Positions 35,351 to 46,200 of a DNA stretch of 64,000 nt are shown here, one piece after another. Origin of the DNA: UBA7236 sp964463165 (GTDB lineage: Bacteria; Bacteroidota; Bacteroidia; Chitinophagales; BACL12); the NCBI GenBank assembly GCA_964463165.1, contig CAYXBK010000001.1:62001-126000 (forward strand), in the 5' to 3' direction. How positions within the stretch are numbered: position 1 is the first letter of the stretch; every line of letters begins with the position of its first letter. Both the position numbers and the translations under genes were made by a program. Under the pieces are notes generated by a model, which saw only the letters and a list, made by a program, of their open reading frames with translations, had not been told where the DNA came from and did no database searches.

Positions 35351-36226
35351 TTATTTTACTATCACCAATTTCCGGCTCACTGAAAATGTTTCTGATCTGA
35401 AATTCAAAAAATAAATACCGGCGTTCAATTCATTATTTAATTTTAAGTTGATTTGATGTGCACCTGCAGATAATTCTGCATGAAATAAATGAGTGATTAA
35501 TTTACCGTTGATATCGAGTAAATCAATTTCATACGCTTTATTTTGCAAAATTGAAAATGAAATAACTGCAGATTCTGTTGCCGGGTTTGGAAAAATTTCT
35601 ACGACTCCGAAATTTTTATTTTCAATTCCTGTTATTTCCATTGGTGTAACACGCATATTATCAGCCATGAAAATAACACCGTAATCAGAGCAGGTTGGTG
35701 GCGGGCTGTCGTAATGCACAACAACACTATCAAAGCCCGAAGCAAAACTGCAACTCAAAGTGGCGGAAGGCCATGTGCCCGGATTTGCCGCAACTTCCGT
35801 ATTTGTACCGACAAATACGCCGTTTAAAAAAGCGCTCACCCGCATTGTTGCAGCATCGTCGCAGCCTAATTCCTGGCAGGCATACAGGATTGAAAAATCA
35901 GTAAGCGTTTTATCAAAACTGATCAATAGATCTGCCAGAAACACACTGCCCGGATAAATACAATGTCCGCCGAAACCGTCCGGTGTAAATCCCATTGTGT
36001 TTGCATCCTGAATCGAGTACCCTTCACCCGTCCCGGAAAAATGCGCCGTAATTCCGCCGGCAGTCTGATCAATCGGAAAAGGCGTATAAACCGGCGCCGC
36101 ATCAAAATCAAAAAGCACTTCCTGTGCCTCCATTTGTAATAGCGGTGAAATAAATAAGAGTGCAAAGAGATTTATGATCAGCTTGTGTTTTCTTTGAGTA
36201 AAATTTAATATCGTATCGTTTTTCAT
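35351..36226 (-). CDS. T9SS-secreted protein, unknown beta domain
   Basis: 291 residues from ATG 36226, chosen because it precedes the signal peptide (KHKLIINLFALLFISPLLQMEAQE); the frame is open to 36271. The mature 165-residue domain starts VLFDFDAAPVYTPFPIDQTAGGITAHFSG and contains SFDKTLTDFSILYACQELG and VFMADNMRVTPM. This fits a jelly-roll binding domain of the type often described as 'invasin-like or PEP-CTERM-type', not identified further. It ends in a T9SS type A sorting domain (FPNPATESAVISF to SRKLVIVK). Confidence 0.75.
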   Translation of the reverse strand: MKNDTILNFTQRKHKLIINLFALLFISPLLQMEAQEVLFDFDAAPVYTPFPIDQTAGGITAHFSGTGEGYSIQDANTMGFTPDGFGGHCIYPGSVFLADLLISFDKTLTDFSILYACQELGCDDAATMRVSAFLNGVFVGTNTEVAANPGTWPSATLSCSFASGFDSVVVHYDSPPPTCSDYGVIFMADNMRVTPMEITGIENKNFGVVEIFPNPATESAVISFSILQNKAYEIDLLDINGKLITHLFHAELSAGAHQINLKLNNELNAGIYFLNFRSETFSVSRKLVIVK

Positions 36227-36370
36227 ACAAGAATGATTGATAATCCGGCATTCGCAATTAAATGCCATCACAATACCTAAAACTATGTCGGGTATTGGCG
36301 GGAAAAAATGATTAAGATCATGAATTGATGGAGTGTGATTTTATTCTTGAGAATGTTGAATTATTCATCA

Positions 36371-37180
36371 TCACTCTTTGTCCATTTTCCATTGAGTATA
36401 CTCAGGCATTGCGCCGTAAAACAACCATTCCGCTGCTGCACCATTTGATTCCCGCATTTTTTCAAGCGGAAAAGAACTATCCGGCATTGCAAATTGCTCC
36501 GGGTTTACAAATCCATCAAATGCTTTGGTAACGTAAAGATTTTGTCCCATCCTGAATCGCAATCTGAGAGATGTTCTCATTTCTCCATCATATTTTTTCA
36601 TCAACACGAGATAGAATTCTCCGGGATGAATGATCACGGCCCACGTTCCATTCCCGCAGAAATCGGGGCCGCGGTATTCAATAGGTTGCCATGAATTATA
36701 ATTGAATTTATTTTTGGCTTCCTGAATACCAAAAATATAAGAATCTTTTCCTAATAACAATTTATCTTCTCTGCCGGGATTTACAAAATATACCGGATAA
36801 TAAGGATAGACAATTGTATCCTGAAAATACCAGCCTAAATAAACTGTTTGTTCATAATCCGGAATCAATTCTAAACCGTTTACATCAAAAGTATCCAATG
36901 CCCTGTATACATCACCTTCATACCTGAAATCATTTTGTGAACTTTCCGGCATTTCCACCGGAACGTATATCGTATCGCCGAATTGATATTTGCCCATGCC
37001 CAACGGATAAACAGCTGCAATTTCATTTGAAATAAATTTGCCTTTTAAAATCGTATCAGACAGTCCATTTACGATGACAACGGGAGGATTGAAAATTTTT
37101 AATGCAGGTTCTGTATTTTCCCCTGGCCGGCAGCCTGCACATGCAAGTATGAATAACATTGCGGGCATGAATGTTTTCAT
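36371..37180 (-). CDS. Lipoprotein of unknown function
   Basis: 269 residues with lipobox LACAGC (lipid-anchored Cys17). The body is beta-rich, with many Tyr/Pro segments (DTIVYPYYPVYFVNPGRED) and a FCGNGTWAVIIHPGEFYLVLMKKYDG stretch. No family recognised. It is divergent from the FG-GAP cargo gene at 37356. Confidence 0.62.
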   Translation of the reverse strand: MKTFMPAMLFILACAGCRPGENTEPALKIFNPPVVIVNGLSDTILKGKFISNEIAAVYPLGMGKYQFGDTIYVPVEMPESSQNDFRYEGDVYRALDTFDVNGLELIPDYEQTVYLGWYFQDTIVYPYYPVYFVNPGREDKLLLGKDSYIFGIQEAKNKFNYNSWQPIEYRGPDFCGNGTWAVIIHPGEFYLVLMKKYDGEMRTSLRLRFRMGQNLYVTKAFDGFVNPEQFAMPDSSFPLEKMRESNGAAAEWLFYGAMPEYTQWKMDKE

Positions 37181-37264
37181 TTTCTGGATTTGGCATTAGA
37201 ACGTTGAACTTGAAACCTGAATTGTGATTTTTGAAATGAATATTCTGGATTCTGTATTTTATTT

Positions 37265-37293
37265 TTTGCAAACCACTTATAATTCTAGTTTTG
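37265..37293 (+). promoter_or_regulatory. Bacteroidota promoter TTTG-N17-TAGTTTTG
   Basis: TTTG at 37265-37268 and a perfect TAnnTTTG at 37286-37293, 17 bases apart; about 57 bases of leader to the ATG at 37356. Confidence 0.6.
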
Positions 37294-37355
37294 GCAATTT
37301 TCACGGAAGAGAATAAATTTGTTTCGGAATAAGAACCTCCATATAAAACACAGCC

Positions 37356-39575
37356 ATGATCAAACACATTGTTTCAATTCTCATTTTATCGTTCATGTGC
37401 ATGCAGCTGCGTGCGCAGTCGTTTGTCGAGCACCATGTCGACTGGGAAACAGTTGTTGTGCCGGGTGATATCAATCTTGGAGACTTTGATGGTGATGGGT
37501 TTACGGACTGGCTTTACGGTTACAGTTCTTACCTCGGAGGTTTTACTGCACAGTTGAATATTCCCGGTGGGTATACAGAGGGCCCTTCTGTTGCCGGGTA
37601 TTTTAAATGTTCAGCCAATGAGGCTTTCGATATCCAGGGCGATGAAAGGGCGGAAGCAATCGGTTTCGAAAATGAGGATGATGAGCTCTGGTGGTTTGGA
37701 TATGATACACTTGATGAAGATTTTGATGACGGCCATTTAATTCTGGATAATATTGAAGATTATCCGGTTCGCATTAAATGCATGGATTTTGACACGAACG
37801 GAACAAATGATATTTTGATCGATACATACGATTTTATTCTTTTTTTTAGCAACGACGGTGACGGCAATTTTGATCTCGATACATTGGCAATACCAGAAAC
37901 GGATCAATTTTATACAATTCGCTATGCTGATTTTGAACACGATGGCGACTGGGATATATTTTGCAAAACAAGTGAGGATGATTTAAAAGTTTATAAAAAT
38001 GATGGTGGTGATTTTTCGGTGTTTTATATTGATACGGTGGATAATTGGACCCGGTTTGAAGTAGGGGATATCGATCTCGATCATGATATCGATATGATTG
38101 GAACCTATGCCGATACAACTTATTTAATTAAAAACAGCGGTGATACTTCTTTTACAAGAATTGCGATTGGTGATTTATTGTGGACCGTCATTATCGCAGA
38201 TATGAATCAGGATAATCTCCCCGATATTTTAGGTGATGATGATAATGTGGTCACGCAATTTCGCCAATTGCCCGGCGGTGATTTTGTTACCGATACACTT
38301 TACGAAACATGGGAATATTATGACGGATGCTGCGGCGCATTAAATTATGGAGATAAAGACAATGACGGTGACCCCGACCTGTATGTTTTTTATGAACCTT
38401 ATAAATCCTGGCTCGAAAATGATCAGGTTGATTCGTTTGTTTGCGCTACACCTTATATTTCATCCGTGATTATGGAAGATACTGCCATCAGTTATTACTG
38501 GAGTTTTGCAGTAACAGATTCATTTATATTGCATGTTGAATGTACGGACTGCGCAATTCCTTATACGCAGGATTATACTGTTTATGAAAATCATTTATAT
38601 ACAGACATGCCGGATAGTTGCGGAACCTATGCCGTTGCAGTAACCTACACTTGTGACGGAACGGATTTTACAAGTGACCCCTGGTATTTTGACCTCATAT
38701 GTTATCCCTATTATCGCGATGCAGATGGTGACGGATATGGAAATCCCGACAGCATGATCAACAGCCCCGGCATTTCACCGGTGGGTTATGTTTTAAATGC
38801 TGCAGATTGTGATGATGCAAATAATTTAATTTCTCCCGATGCTGCTGAAATATGCAACGGCATGGATGAAAACTGCAATGGCATTCCAGACGACGGCATT
38901 CCATCAACCACATTTTATTTTGACGGAGATGGTGATGGTTTTGGAGATGTATTTACCGATTCAACAACCTGTTATCCCGAAGTGCCGGGTTATACAACAG
39001 ACAGTGCCGACTGCAACGATTCGGATTTCCTCATCAATCCGCTTGCTTCTGAAATTTGCAATGCACTGGATGATAATTGCAATGGAGATGTGGATGAAGG
39101 ATTTACATTCAATACATTTTATATGGATGCAGACAGTGATACTTACGGAAATGCAATGATCGATACTTCCACATGTCTCGATGAAATTCCCGGCTATATA
39201 ACAGACAATACCGATTGTGATGATACCGATCCTGCAATATACCCAGGCGCAACCGAGTCACTAAACGGCCTCGATGATAATTGCGATGGAGATATTGATG
39301 AAGGATTAGTAAATATTCATTCACAAATAAATTCTGCATTTCAATTAATAATTTATCCCGTTCCCGCTTCAGATAAAATTAATTTGATTCTACCTGCGGA
39401 AATTAAATTGCCACTTACTCTCTCGATTTATAATATACATGGAGAAATGATTAATCAGATAATTGCAACCGATTATAATTTCTCAATAGATATTTCAAAT
39501 TTTTCAGCCGGGGTTTTTTTGATAAAATGCAACGATGTCCAAACTCTTTGTCCTGCAATTATTATGAAGAATTAA
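37356..39575 (+). CDS. T9SS-secreted FG-GAP/VCBS protein with three MopE metal-binding motifs
   Basis: 739 residues. Signal peptide 1-21 (MQLRAQS). Residues 35-360 carry FG-GAP/VCBS-like calcium-binding repeats with D-x-D-x-D-G signatures (LGDFDGDGFTDWLYG, DFDTNGTNDILID, DFEHDGDWDIF, DIDLDHDIDMIG, DKDNDGDPDLYVF), forming a probable seven-bladed integrin-type propeller. Three tandem MopE-type motifs follow (about 465-650), each with YYxDADGDGYG-like start, DCDD and EICNGMDENCNG-type Cys/Asp clusters. The end is a T9SS type A sorting domain (IYPVPASDKINLI to PAIIMKN). It is likely Ca-rich and surface-exposed. Confidence 0.88.
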   Translation: MIKHIVSILILSFMCMQLRAQSFVEHHVDWETVVVPGDINLGDFDGDGFTDWLYGYSSYLGGFTAQLNIPGGYTEGPSVAGYFKCSANEAFDIQGDERAEAIGFENEDDELWWFGYDTLDEDFDDGHLILDNIEDYPVRIKCMDFDTNGTNDILIDTYDFILFFSNDGDGNFDLDTLAIPETDQFYTIRYADFEHDGDWDIFCKTSEDDLKVYKNDGGDFSVFYIDTVDNWTRFEVGDIDLDHDIDMIGTYADTTYLIKNSGDTSFTRIAIGDLLWTVIIADMNQDNLPDILGDDDNVVTQFRQLPGGDFVTDTLYETWEYYDGCCGALNYGDKDNDGDPDLYVFYEPYKSWLENDQVDSFVCATPYISSVIMEDTAISYYWSFAVTDSFILHVECTDCAIPYTQDYTVYENHLYTDMPDSCGTYAVAVTYTCDGTDFTSDPWYFDLICYPYYRDADGDGYGNPDSMINSPGISPVGYVLNAADCDDANNLISPDAAEICNGMDENCNGIPDDGIPSTTFYFDGDGDGFGDVFTDSTTCYPEVPGYTTDSADCNDSDFLINPLASEICNALDDNCNGDVDEGFTFNTFYMDADSDTYGNAMIDTSTCLDEIPGYITDNTDCDDTDPAIYPGATESLNGLDDNCDGDIDEGLVNIHSQINSAFQLIIYPVPASDKINLILPAEIKLPLTLSIYNIHGEMINQIIATDYNFSIDISNFSAGVFLIKCNDVQTLCPAIIMKN

Positions 39576-39659
39576 AATGGGGACGCAGGGAAAGCTTCCG
39601 GGTTTCACGGTTTGTTTTATTGAATAGATGAAAGTGATGTCTGGGAAAACAACTCCTGT

Positions 39660-40112
39660 TCAGGGTTCACCAAATACTTTTAATTCATCGTCGAGTCTGA
39701 ATTCTTTTTCGTGTTCTGCAATGATCCCTCTGTCGTTTTTCTTTTTATATTTATGAATAATAATATAGTGACCTTGAGGATAATCCAGTTTTGCAACCAT
39801 ATATCTGTTTTCCCAACCTTGCAGTTGTGCATTAATTTCTTGTTTTTCAAGGTCGGATTTACATGCCTGCAACTTTTCAAGTAAAAGATTTTTTTTGTTA
39901 ATTAATTCAAAATACCCTTCTGTTTTTTCAAATGGTATTATAGAATCAAAACCACTAAAAGAGATCGAAGTGTAACTGTCGGGAAAGTCAAGTTCTGATT
40001 TTATATGTTCGCTTACTGCGGATTCAACTTTTAACTGGAAATCCGACTTTGACTCTTTACATGAATTCAGATACAAAGATGATATTGCAAGAAAAATGAT
40101 GGATAGTTTCAT
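39660..40112 (-). CDS. Small lipoprotein, unknown
   Basis: 150 residues. Signal with lipobox LNSC (Cys18). A helical middle (KKNLLLEKLQACKSDLEKQEINAQLQGWE) and a beta end (YIIIHKYKKKNDRGIIAEHEKEFRLDDELKVFG). No family recognised. It is isolated, 266 bases from its upstream neighbour. Confidence 0.6.
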   Translation of the reverse strand: MKLSIIFLAISSLYLNSCKESKSDFQLKVESAVSEHIKSELDFPDSYTSISFSGFDSIIPFEKTEGYFELINKKNLLLEKLQACKSDLEKQEINAQLQGWENRYMVAKLDYPQGHYIIIHKYKKKNDRGIIAEHEKEFRLDDELKVFGEP

Positions 40113-40378
40113 GTGGTTGCATTATTTGTAATTTCAAAACTAATAAATTTCTTATCAAAAATTAAGTCAGCGGAATAACAAGGATATCGGTTCTGGAAAA
40201 CATATTAGAGGAATCCTGTTTGAGAAATGGTTAATGGATGGTTGAGAACATCGCACATTCGGACTCATAGCTTTTTTAATTTTTTACGTGTATGAAGACC
40301 CGGTTGAGCGGAAATAGATTATATCTGCATAAGGTAAATTCACATTTTAAGCAGGATATTAACGCTTATTTTAATTCA

Positions 40379-40801
40379 TCAATTTATACTAGTAACGCCG
40401 ATATGATTATTTAATTTGAACAACAGGTTTGTTTCAGAGATGAAAAGTATTAGAAGCATAATTTTCGTATACTCAATTACGTAAGTGTTGCAAAGGTCGT
40501 TTAATGGAATTAGTTCTGTTAAGGTAGGTGGTATGTGCAATGCAATTAATAGAAAATGGCATTGACCTATCAAAGGATTAAACTTTTTTGTGCTTTTTAT
40601 TACCATTCTAAACAAATGCAAACGAGTGTAAAGAAAGACACCCAATAAGAGGAGAAGTAGTAACATATAATAAAAGGGAATTTCTCGTTGCTGGTAAATT
40701 TGGGCATCGTGAAATAAATGGGTCCCAAACAGAATTACAATAATACTTTTGACAGCGTTGGGTGAAGACACCTTTAGCAGTGGAGTAAAAAGCCTGATCA
40801 T
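40379..40801 (-). CDS. Small integral membrane protein, unknown
   Basis: 140 residues from ATG 40801; a longer frame to 40849 is less likely. Three or four hydrophobic segments, including a run of seven Leu (MLLLLLLLGVFLYTRLHLF). No family recognised. The composition is AT-rich and its genes on both sides are also orphan-like, so this is accessory sequence. It may or may not be expressed. Confidence 0.45.
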   Translation of the reverse strand: MIRLFTPLLKVSSPNAVKSIIVILFGTHLFHDAQIYQQREIPFYYMLLLLLLLGVFLYTRLHLFRMVIKSTKKFNPLIGQCHFLLIALHIPPTLTELIPLNDLCNTYVIEYTKIMLLILFISETNLLFKLNNHIGVTSIN

Positions 40802-40919
40802 AAATACCTGATTTGATTCAGGAACCAAGCTACCATGATGAATGGACACAATAAAGGAACCCCAATCTTTTTAAGAAAGTTTTAGAAACTCCAAAACCCC
40901 AAAAAAAACACCGGGTGGT

Positions 40920-42452
40920 TTAATCAACAATATATTTTGGAGTGCCAAGTTTTTCATCAATAAATATTTGATTTGATTTGATCTTCAATCCGAATATAGG
41001 TTCGATATGAAATAAGGTATCAAATAATTTATCTATTTCGATGGGTTTGTTTTTTGGAATCATATTATTTTTAATCTGCTTTTTCACTTCATTATAAAAA
41101 TGGGCTCCCCTATATAAATTCGGATTCTTATCATAAAATGAACATCTTTTCCCTTCATGTTTTAATGCATAACTATAATTGTGCAGAAGATCAAAAAAGA
41201 ACAAGCCCTCTTTTGTAAATGTTTTGCTTATTTCAATCTTCAAATCATGAAACACTATTCTATAAAACTTTCTAACATCATCCTTTCCGAGGTGTATTGA
41301 AACCAGCCCACCCTTATTTTTATATTTTTGATTCTTTATTGTTTGATCTTTTTTGTCTTCGGCTTCAATTTTTTGAGTGTTAAGCACCAATTTTCTATTC
41401 AGATTGTTTCGCCATTTCTCAATTTGTTTTTGGCTTGAATCGTAAACGATACCTCTATTTTTTTTCTTATCGTTTTTTATTTTTTCAAGTATCCTCGATT
41501 GTTTGTGATCCCATTTGATTTGCAATTTTTGATCAGCATCGAACGGTTCATTTATATTTATCAAACCTTCAGGCTTGTTTGGTGTGAAATCTGTTGCATC
41601 GCTGCAGAATAATGTAAGGTCATGCCGCCAGATATATTCGAAATTACGGGCAACGCTTTCAAACTGCAACATATCTCTTTTTTTCTCAAGTACAGAGATT
41701 GGATAGTGAACTGAAAGAGAAGGGTCGTCATCTATCTTTGAATAGAGGTAAGGACCACAAAATGCAAAGTTGTTCACGATCAATGTGCAAAGCGGCGATG
41801 GTATAATAGAAAAACGAACCTGAACGGTATTTTTCTTTTTTTCTTTTCCTCCGATAATGATCAGATCTTCATTACCCTTGATGATTTCTATTATTTTAGA
41901 TAACGAAGCCTTCTGCGATTGTGTAATTTTAGAATTATTAAACTCATTGCGGTTTAAAGGCAGGCTTACTTCAAAATTATATGGGCGCTTTCCGTCTGTA
42001 TCTTTCCACTGTTTTTGCTGTTCGGCTTTCATGAGGCATACAGGAAAATCGGAATGGAGGTATGCAAAACAAAAGCGCACTTTCAAGTAGGTGGATTTTT
42101 TTTTATTTATATATTCAAGAAAGTCACGGCTGAATACTTTTTCAAATGCTTTTTGAATCTCTGACCTCAGCCAACCCACTTCTCCGATTTTCTTTTTATC
42201 GTTTAATCCGCTGCCTCTTCCAAAAGGATTACCGAGCAATGTATTGCTTGCAAAACCGCAAAAGTCTATTTGTATACATTTTTCCAATGTAATTTCTTTG
42301 CCGTTTTTTTGTTCAATCTCTTTTATAAGCGGAACTGCGGTTCTAACAAGCAAAGTGGGGTCAAGTTTTGAGAGCAGAAATTGGAGGTAGTTGGGATCGA
42401 ACCGGTCAGGAAATATCTGGGGTTGAAGTATTCTTTTGTGTGCTGGCATCAT
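40920..42452 (-). CDS. Unrecognised 510-residue protein, possible PLD-like/DUF5919-like region
   Basis: No signal or membrane segment; Lys-rich and probably cytoplasmic. Residues 115-175 (YLKVRFCFAYLHSDFPVCLMKAEQ) and 220-300 (VQVRFSIIPSPLCTLIVNN, then CGPYLY, ending NFEYIWRHD) resemble in strand order the nucleotide- or phospholipase-like modules that end in a FE-x-x-W motif in stress regulators, but no catalytic signature is certain. Residues 310-510 are charged and unlike anything I know. The 5' neighbour is a broken DUF3037 copy, the 3' neighbour a membrane orphan. It could be part of a defence or toxin system; this is inference. Confidence 0.6.
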   Translation of the reverse strand: MMPAHKRILQPQIFPDRFDPNYLQFLLSKLDPTLLVRTAVPLIKEIEQKNGKEITLEKCIQIDFCGFASNTLLGNPFGRGSGLNDKKKIGEVGWLRSEIQKAFEKVFSRDFLEYINKKKSTYLKVRFCFAYLHSDFPVCLMKAEQQKQWKDTDGKRPYNFEVSLPLNRNEFNNSKITQSQKASLSKIIEIIKGNEDLIIIGGKEKKKNTVQVRFSIIPSPLCTLIVNNFAFCGPYLYSKIDDDPSLSVHYPISVLEKKRDMLQFESVARNFEYIWRHDLTLFCSDATDFTPNKPEGLININEPFDADQKLQIKWDHKQSRILEKIKNDKKKNRGIVYDSSQKQIEKWRNNLNRKLVLNTQKIEAEDKKDQTIKNQKYKNKGGLVSIHLGKDDVRKFYRIVFHDLKIEISKTFTKEGLFFFDLLHNYSYALKHEGKRCSFYDKNPNLYRGAHFYNEVKKQIKNNMIPKNKPIEIDKLFDTLFHIEPIFGLKIKSNQIFIDEKLGTPKYIVD

Positions 42453-42679
42453 TCAATGATTTGGGCTATGACTGAACGACACAAATATTATGAATTAAAT
42501 GATGTTGTGCAATACCCAATTTTTGGTAATAACCTACTACAAATTATCAATCCCTCTCTGGACTATATTTATTCCAATAAGTACCTGAAAAGTTTTTTAT
42601 TATCACTTTTACCGCTGCTGGGTATTCCCACCAAAACAAACAAACAAACCTTTATAGCCACCCACAATTGGTCCTCCTC

Positions 42680-43005
42680 CCATCACCCCACCATCTCCTT
42701 CCAAACCCTTTCCAGCATTTCATCTGCATTATCGCAAAACCCCGGATGCACCTGTGAGGTTTGGACAATGGTGCTGCGGGTTGAATTGAGCCAGCGGAAA
42801 CTTTCGGCCAATGCGAAGCTGCCGATGGGGCCGCTTTCGGGATAACCTTCGCTGATGCGGGCGAAAGAGAGGAGCGAAGTTTTTATTTCTTCGAGATCGG
42901 CATCGGGGGCGAGGACAAGAATTTTTTCGGAGGGGAGACAGTATTTTACCCTGAGAAATTTGTTTCGTGGTAAAATAATAGCACGCCTGCATTGATGAAT
43001 TCTTA
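42680..43005 (-). pseudogene. Broken duplicate of the DUF3037 gene
   Basis: About 326 bases are near-identical in order to 48634-48959, the body and 3' end of the intact DUF3037 gene, on the same strand. The reading frame is broken: the 5' coding part and start are absent, a TAA (GAGAAATAAGAATTC context) lies just upstream of the GAATTC shared by both copies, and one base is missing near 42960 (GAAACAAATTT here, GAACTCAAATTT in the intact copy). The rest of the frame, from the KFLRVKY region through VWKEMVG, is intact. There is no HipA-like partner. Confidence 0.88.
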
Positions 43006-43162
43006 TTTCTCAGTAGGGTTCTGCTTACCAAAATAAAACAGCAAAGCAAATCCTGCGCTTAAATATTAAATTCGATTAAACAAAATGAGAACATGTTTTA
43101 CGTGCAAAACGCAGGGTCCCAATTGCATTTTCAGATGTGAATTTCAGGAGAGCATGGGGTAA

Positions 43163-43193
43163 TTTGGATTTTTATGGATTTATATTAATTTTG
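43163..43193 (+). promoter_or_regulatory. Bacteroidota promoter TTTG-N19-TAATTTTG
   Basis: TTTG at 43163-43166 and a perfect TAnnTTTG at 43186-43193, exactly 19 bases apart; the ATG at 43215 follows after 21 bases. The clearest promoter in the window. Confidence 0.75.
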
Positions 43194-43214
43194 GAATATT
43201 GAAAACACAGTCCA

Positions 43215-46200
43215 ATGCGATTCTTATTTTATGCCTCATTTTTCCTGCTTCAGTTACTATCAACTTCTGTTTTAACAGCACAGTCAACTGAATGCGGAAC
43301 AGATAAATTACATGAAGATTTGCTTTTATCTGACTCCATGTATAAGGTAAAATTTCTGGAAAAGGAACTTAATTACCGGGAATACATGCAGTCGTTGTCG
43401 GAAGGTGAAAATCCTGCAGATTCCGGATATTTTACCGACGTAAATATTATTCCGGTTGTTGTGCATATTATTCATCAAGGTGAAGCAATTGGTGTAGGAA
43501 GCAATATTGCTGATTCTTATGTGTTCAATGCAATCGAAACTTTAAACCAACGCTTCAACGGCAGTCTTGGATCAGGGCCGGATATCGGTATCCAATTTTG
43601 CCTTGTTCAAAGAGATCCATCAGGTAATTTAACGAATGGAATAGATCGCTTAAACGGGAATATTTTTGAAAATTATGTAGATAATGGTATCAATTATTAC
43701 GACGGTGATGGTTGCGATGGAGCAAGCTATACTGATATTGCAAGTTTTTGCCAATGGGACAGAACAAAATATTATAATATTTATGTTGTGAATACCATTG
43801 ATTGCGGAACAGGGCCAGCAGCTTTTGCTTATTATCCTTCCAATTATGATAATGAATCTGATGGTACATATATCCGGTATACAAGTTTTATAGCCGCGTT
43901 GGGAACAACACTCAGTCATGAAATCGGCCATGCATTTAATTTACCGCATACGTTTTCAGGAGATGGTGGTGGTTTATATTGCCCGATTGATACAAATTGC
44001 CTGTTGAACGGCGATTTTGTGTGTGATACACCACCGCACAAATCAACGGATTGCGGACTGACAAATCCATGTTCAGATGTTGAGCCTTTTTCGAACAGTA
44101 AGAATAATTATATGAGTTATTGCCCGTCAAAGGTTTTATTTACAGAAGGTCAAAAGGAACGCATGCTGTTCTCCTTGTCAATTAATTCCCGCTCAACCTT
44201 ATTAAGTCATTCATGGGTTTGCGATCCGCCAACTGATATAGATTTAATTTTAAATACAACACAAAATATCCCTTTTATAAATGAATCATGTGACCAAATT
44301 CACTTAATTGTTGAAAATAACTGCGACTCGGTTATCACTTCATTCGAAATTCATGCATCATCAAACGGCACAAGTATATATTCTCACAATTACATAACCA
44401 ATTTGTTACCCGGGGCTTCAATGAATCTAAGTATTCCCATTACAATTTCAGCCGACGATTCTATAATTCATGTTTATTGTTTCAATCCGAATTTGATTGG
44501 AATTTATGATAAGGATCCTCTGAATGATTTGGAAATATTGAAGGTATTAAAAACCAACACGAATATCTGTGAAAATTTTGAAGATGATTATCTGAGTAAT
44601 GGGTGGGAAATAACAGGAACAATGGATTTTGTTCCATTCGAATTGGGTAATAATGCATGCACCGGTAATTTTATTTATAATGATGTAAATTGTTATTTTG
44701 ATTTGCTGGATACAATGGCTATTAATCAGCTTGTTTCTAGTTTCGATTTAACCAATAATGTAAATTATGTCGATGCTATTCTTGAATTCGACCTTGCATC
44801 TAAAAACGATTATTATGTAGATGTTGAAACACGGTTCCTGTTGTTCGCCTCAGGATGCGACGGTGCTTTGGATACACTTTTAAATCTCTCCGGTGCTGAA
44901 CTTGCAACCGTTCCGGGCACAACATCGGGTTGTTTGGCAAGTGATTGGATGCCGGCAAGCTGCTCAGAATTTGAAACATTTAAAATAAGCCTTTGTCAAT
45001 ATATGGGCGATTATGTCACTTTAATTTTTGAAATTCAGAGTGAATACGGCAGCAGTCAGGTTTATCTGGATAATATTTGTATATCAAAAATTCCAATTCC
45101 CAATACCATACCTTTAATACAGTCCTGTGACTCCACTCTTAACCTGATTGCAAATCCGATTGATGCAGGGTATTGGCAAATTTTAGCCGGAGATGAAGGT
45201 TTTGTTGAAGATGAAAATGATGCTTATTCAATATTTACAGGAATTCCGGGAAATTCATATTTGCTTTCATGGAATTATTATTCAGAGGATTGCGGAATAT
45301 TGTTCAGTGATACGCTGCAGGTTAATTTGATAGGCCTTTCGATGCCTGTGGTGGATTATAGTTCAACTTATTGCGAGGGCGATACAATTAAACTCACAGT
45401 AAGTAATGATGAAACAAATTATAATTGGTCAGGGCCAAATGATTTTTCATCCGAAATCAGTGATCCGGAAATAATCAATGCGAGTGAATTGAATAGTGGT
45501 ATATATAGTATCTATCTGACAAATGATTCCGGTTGTTATAGTGATACCCTGGAATTTCTTATTATGGTATATTCGATTCCGGAACTTCCAAATATAATTG
45601 GCAATGATAGTGTATGTGCCGGCGAAGATTTAATACTTTTTACAGACGCTGATGTAGATAATTATTTTTGGGATGGTCCGCTGGGCCCTTACGATGAAGA
45701 TGAATCATTACTTCTCAATGATGTTGATTTTTTAAATGAAGGTAATTATACATTGTTTGTGGAATCAAATGGATGCTATAGCGACACAAGTTCGATGAAC
45801 GTTATTATAAATCCACAACCTGCCGGAGAATTGATTATGGATGGAGATACGGATCTGTGTCTTAATGACACACTTCTCATCGGAATAGACAATGACAGCT
45901 TATTCTATAATTGGTCCACCGGTGATACGACACAATTTATACAGGTTACTGCCACAGGAGAATACAGCGTTACTATTGCAAATATTTTTGGATGTATAAG
46001 AAACATTGAACCAGTCACTGTCATAGTTCATAACCTCCCGATTGTAAATTTTAATATTGTCGACAGCATGTTTTGTGTGAATGAGGATTCGCTGCATCTT
46101 GTGTATGGGTCACCTATAGGCGGAACATATACCGGAGCCGGGGTATTTGATGATTTCTTTTATCCTGATATGGCACCTTTAGGGGAAACATATATTTATT

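Noticed and set aside
42381..42845. 154-residue plus-strand ORF over the DUF3037 pseudogene
   Set aside because: Its C-terminal half is antisense to the DUF3037 duplicate, and the same false ORF occurs opposite the intact copy at 48578-48982.
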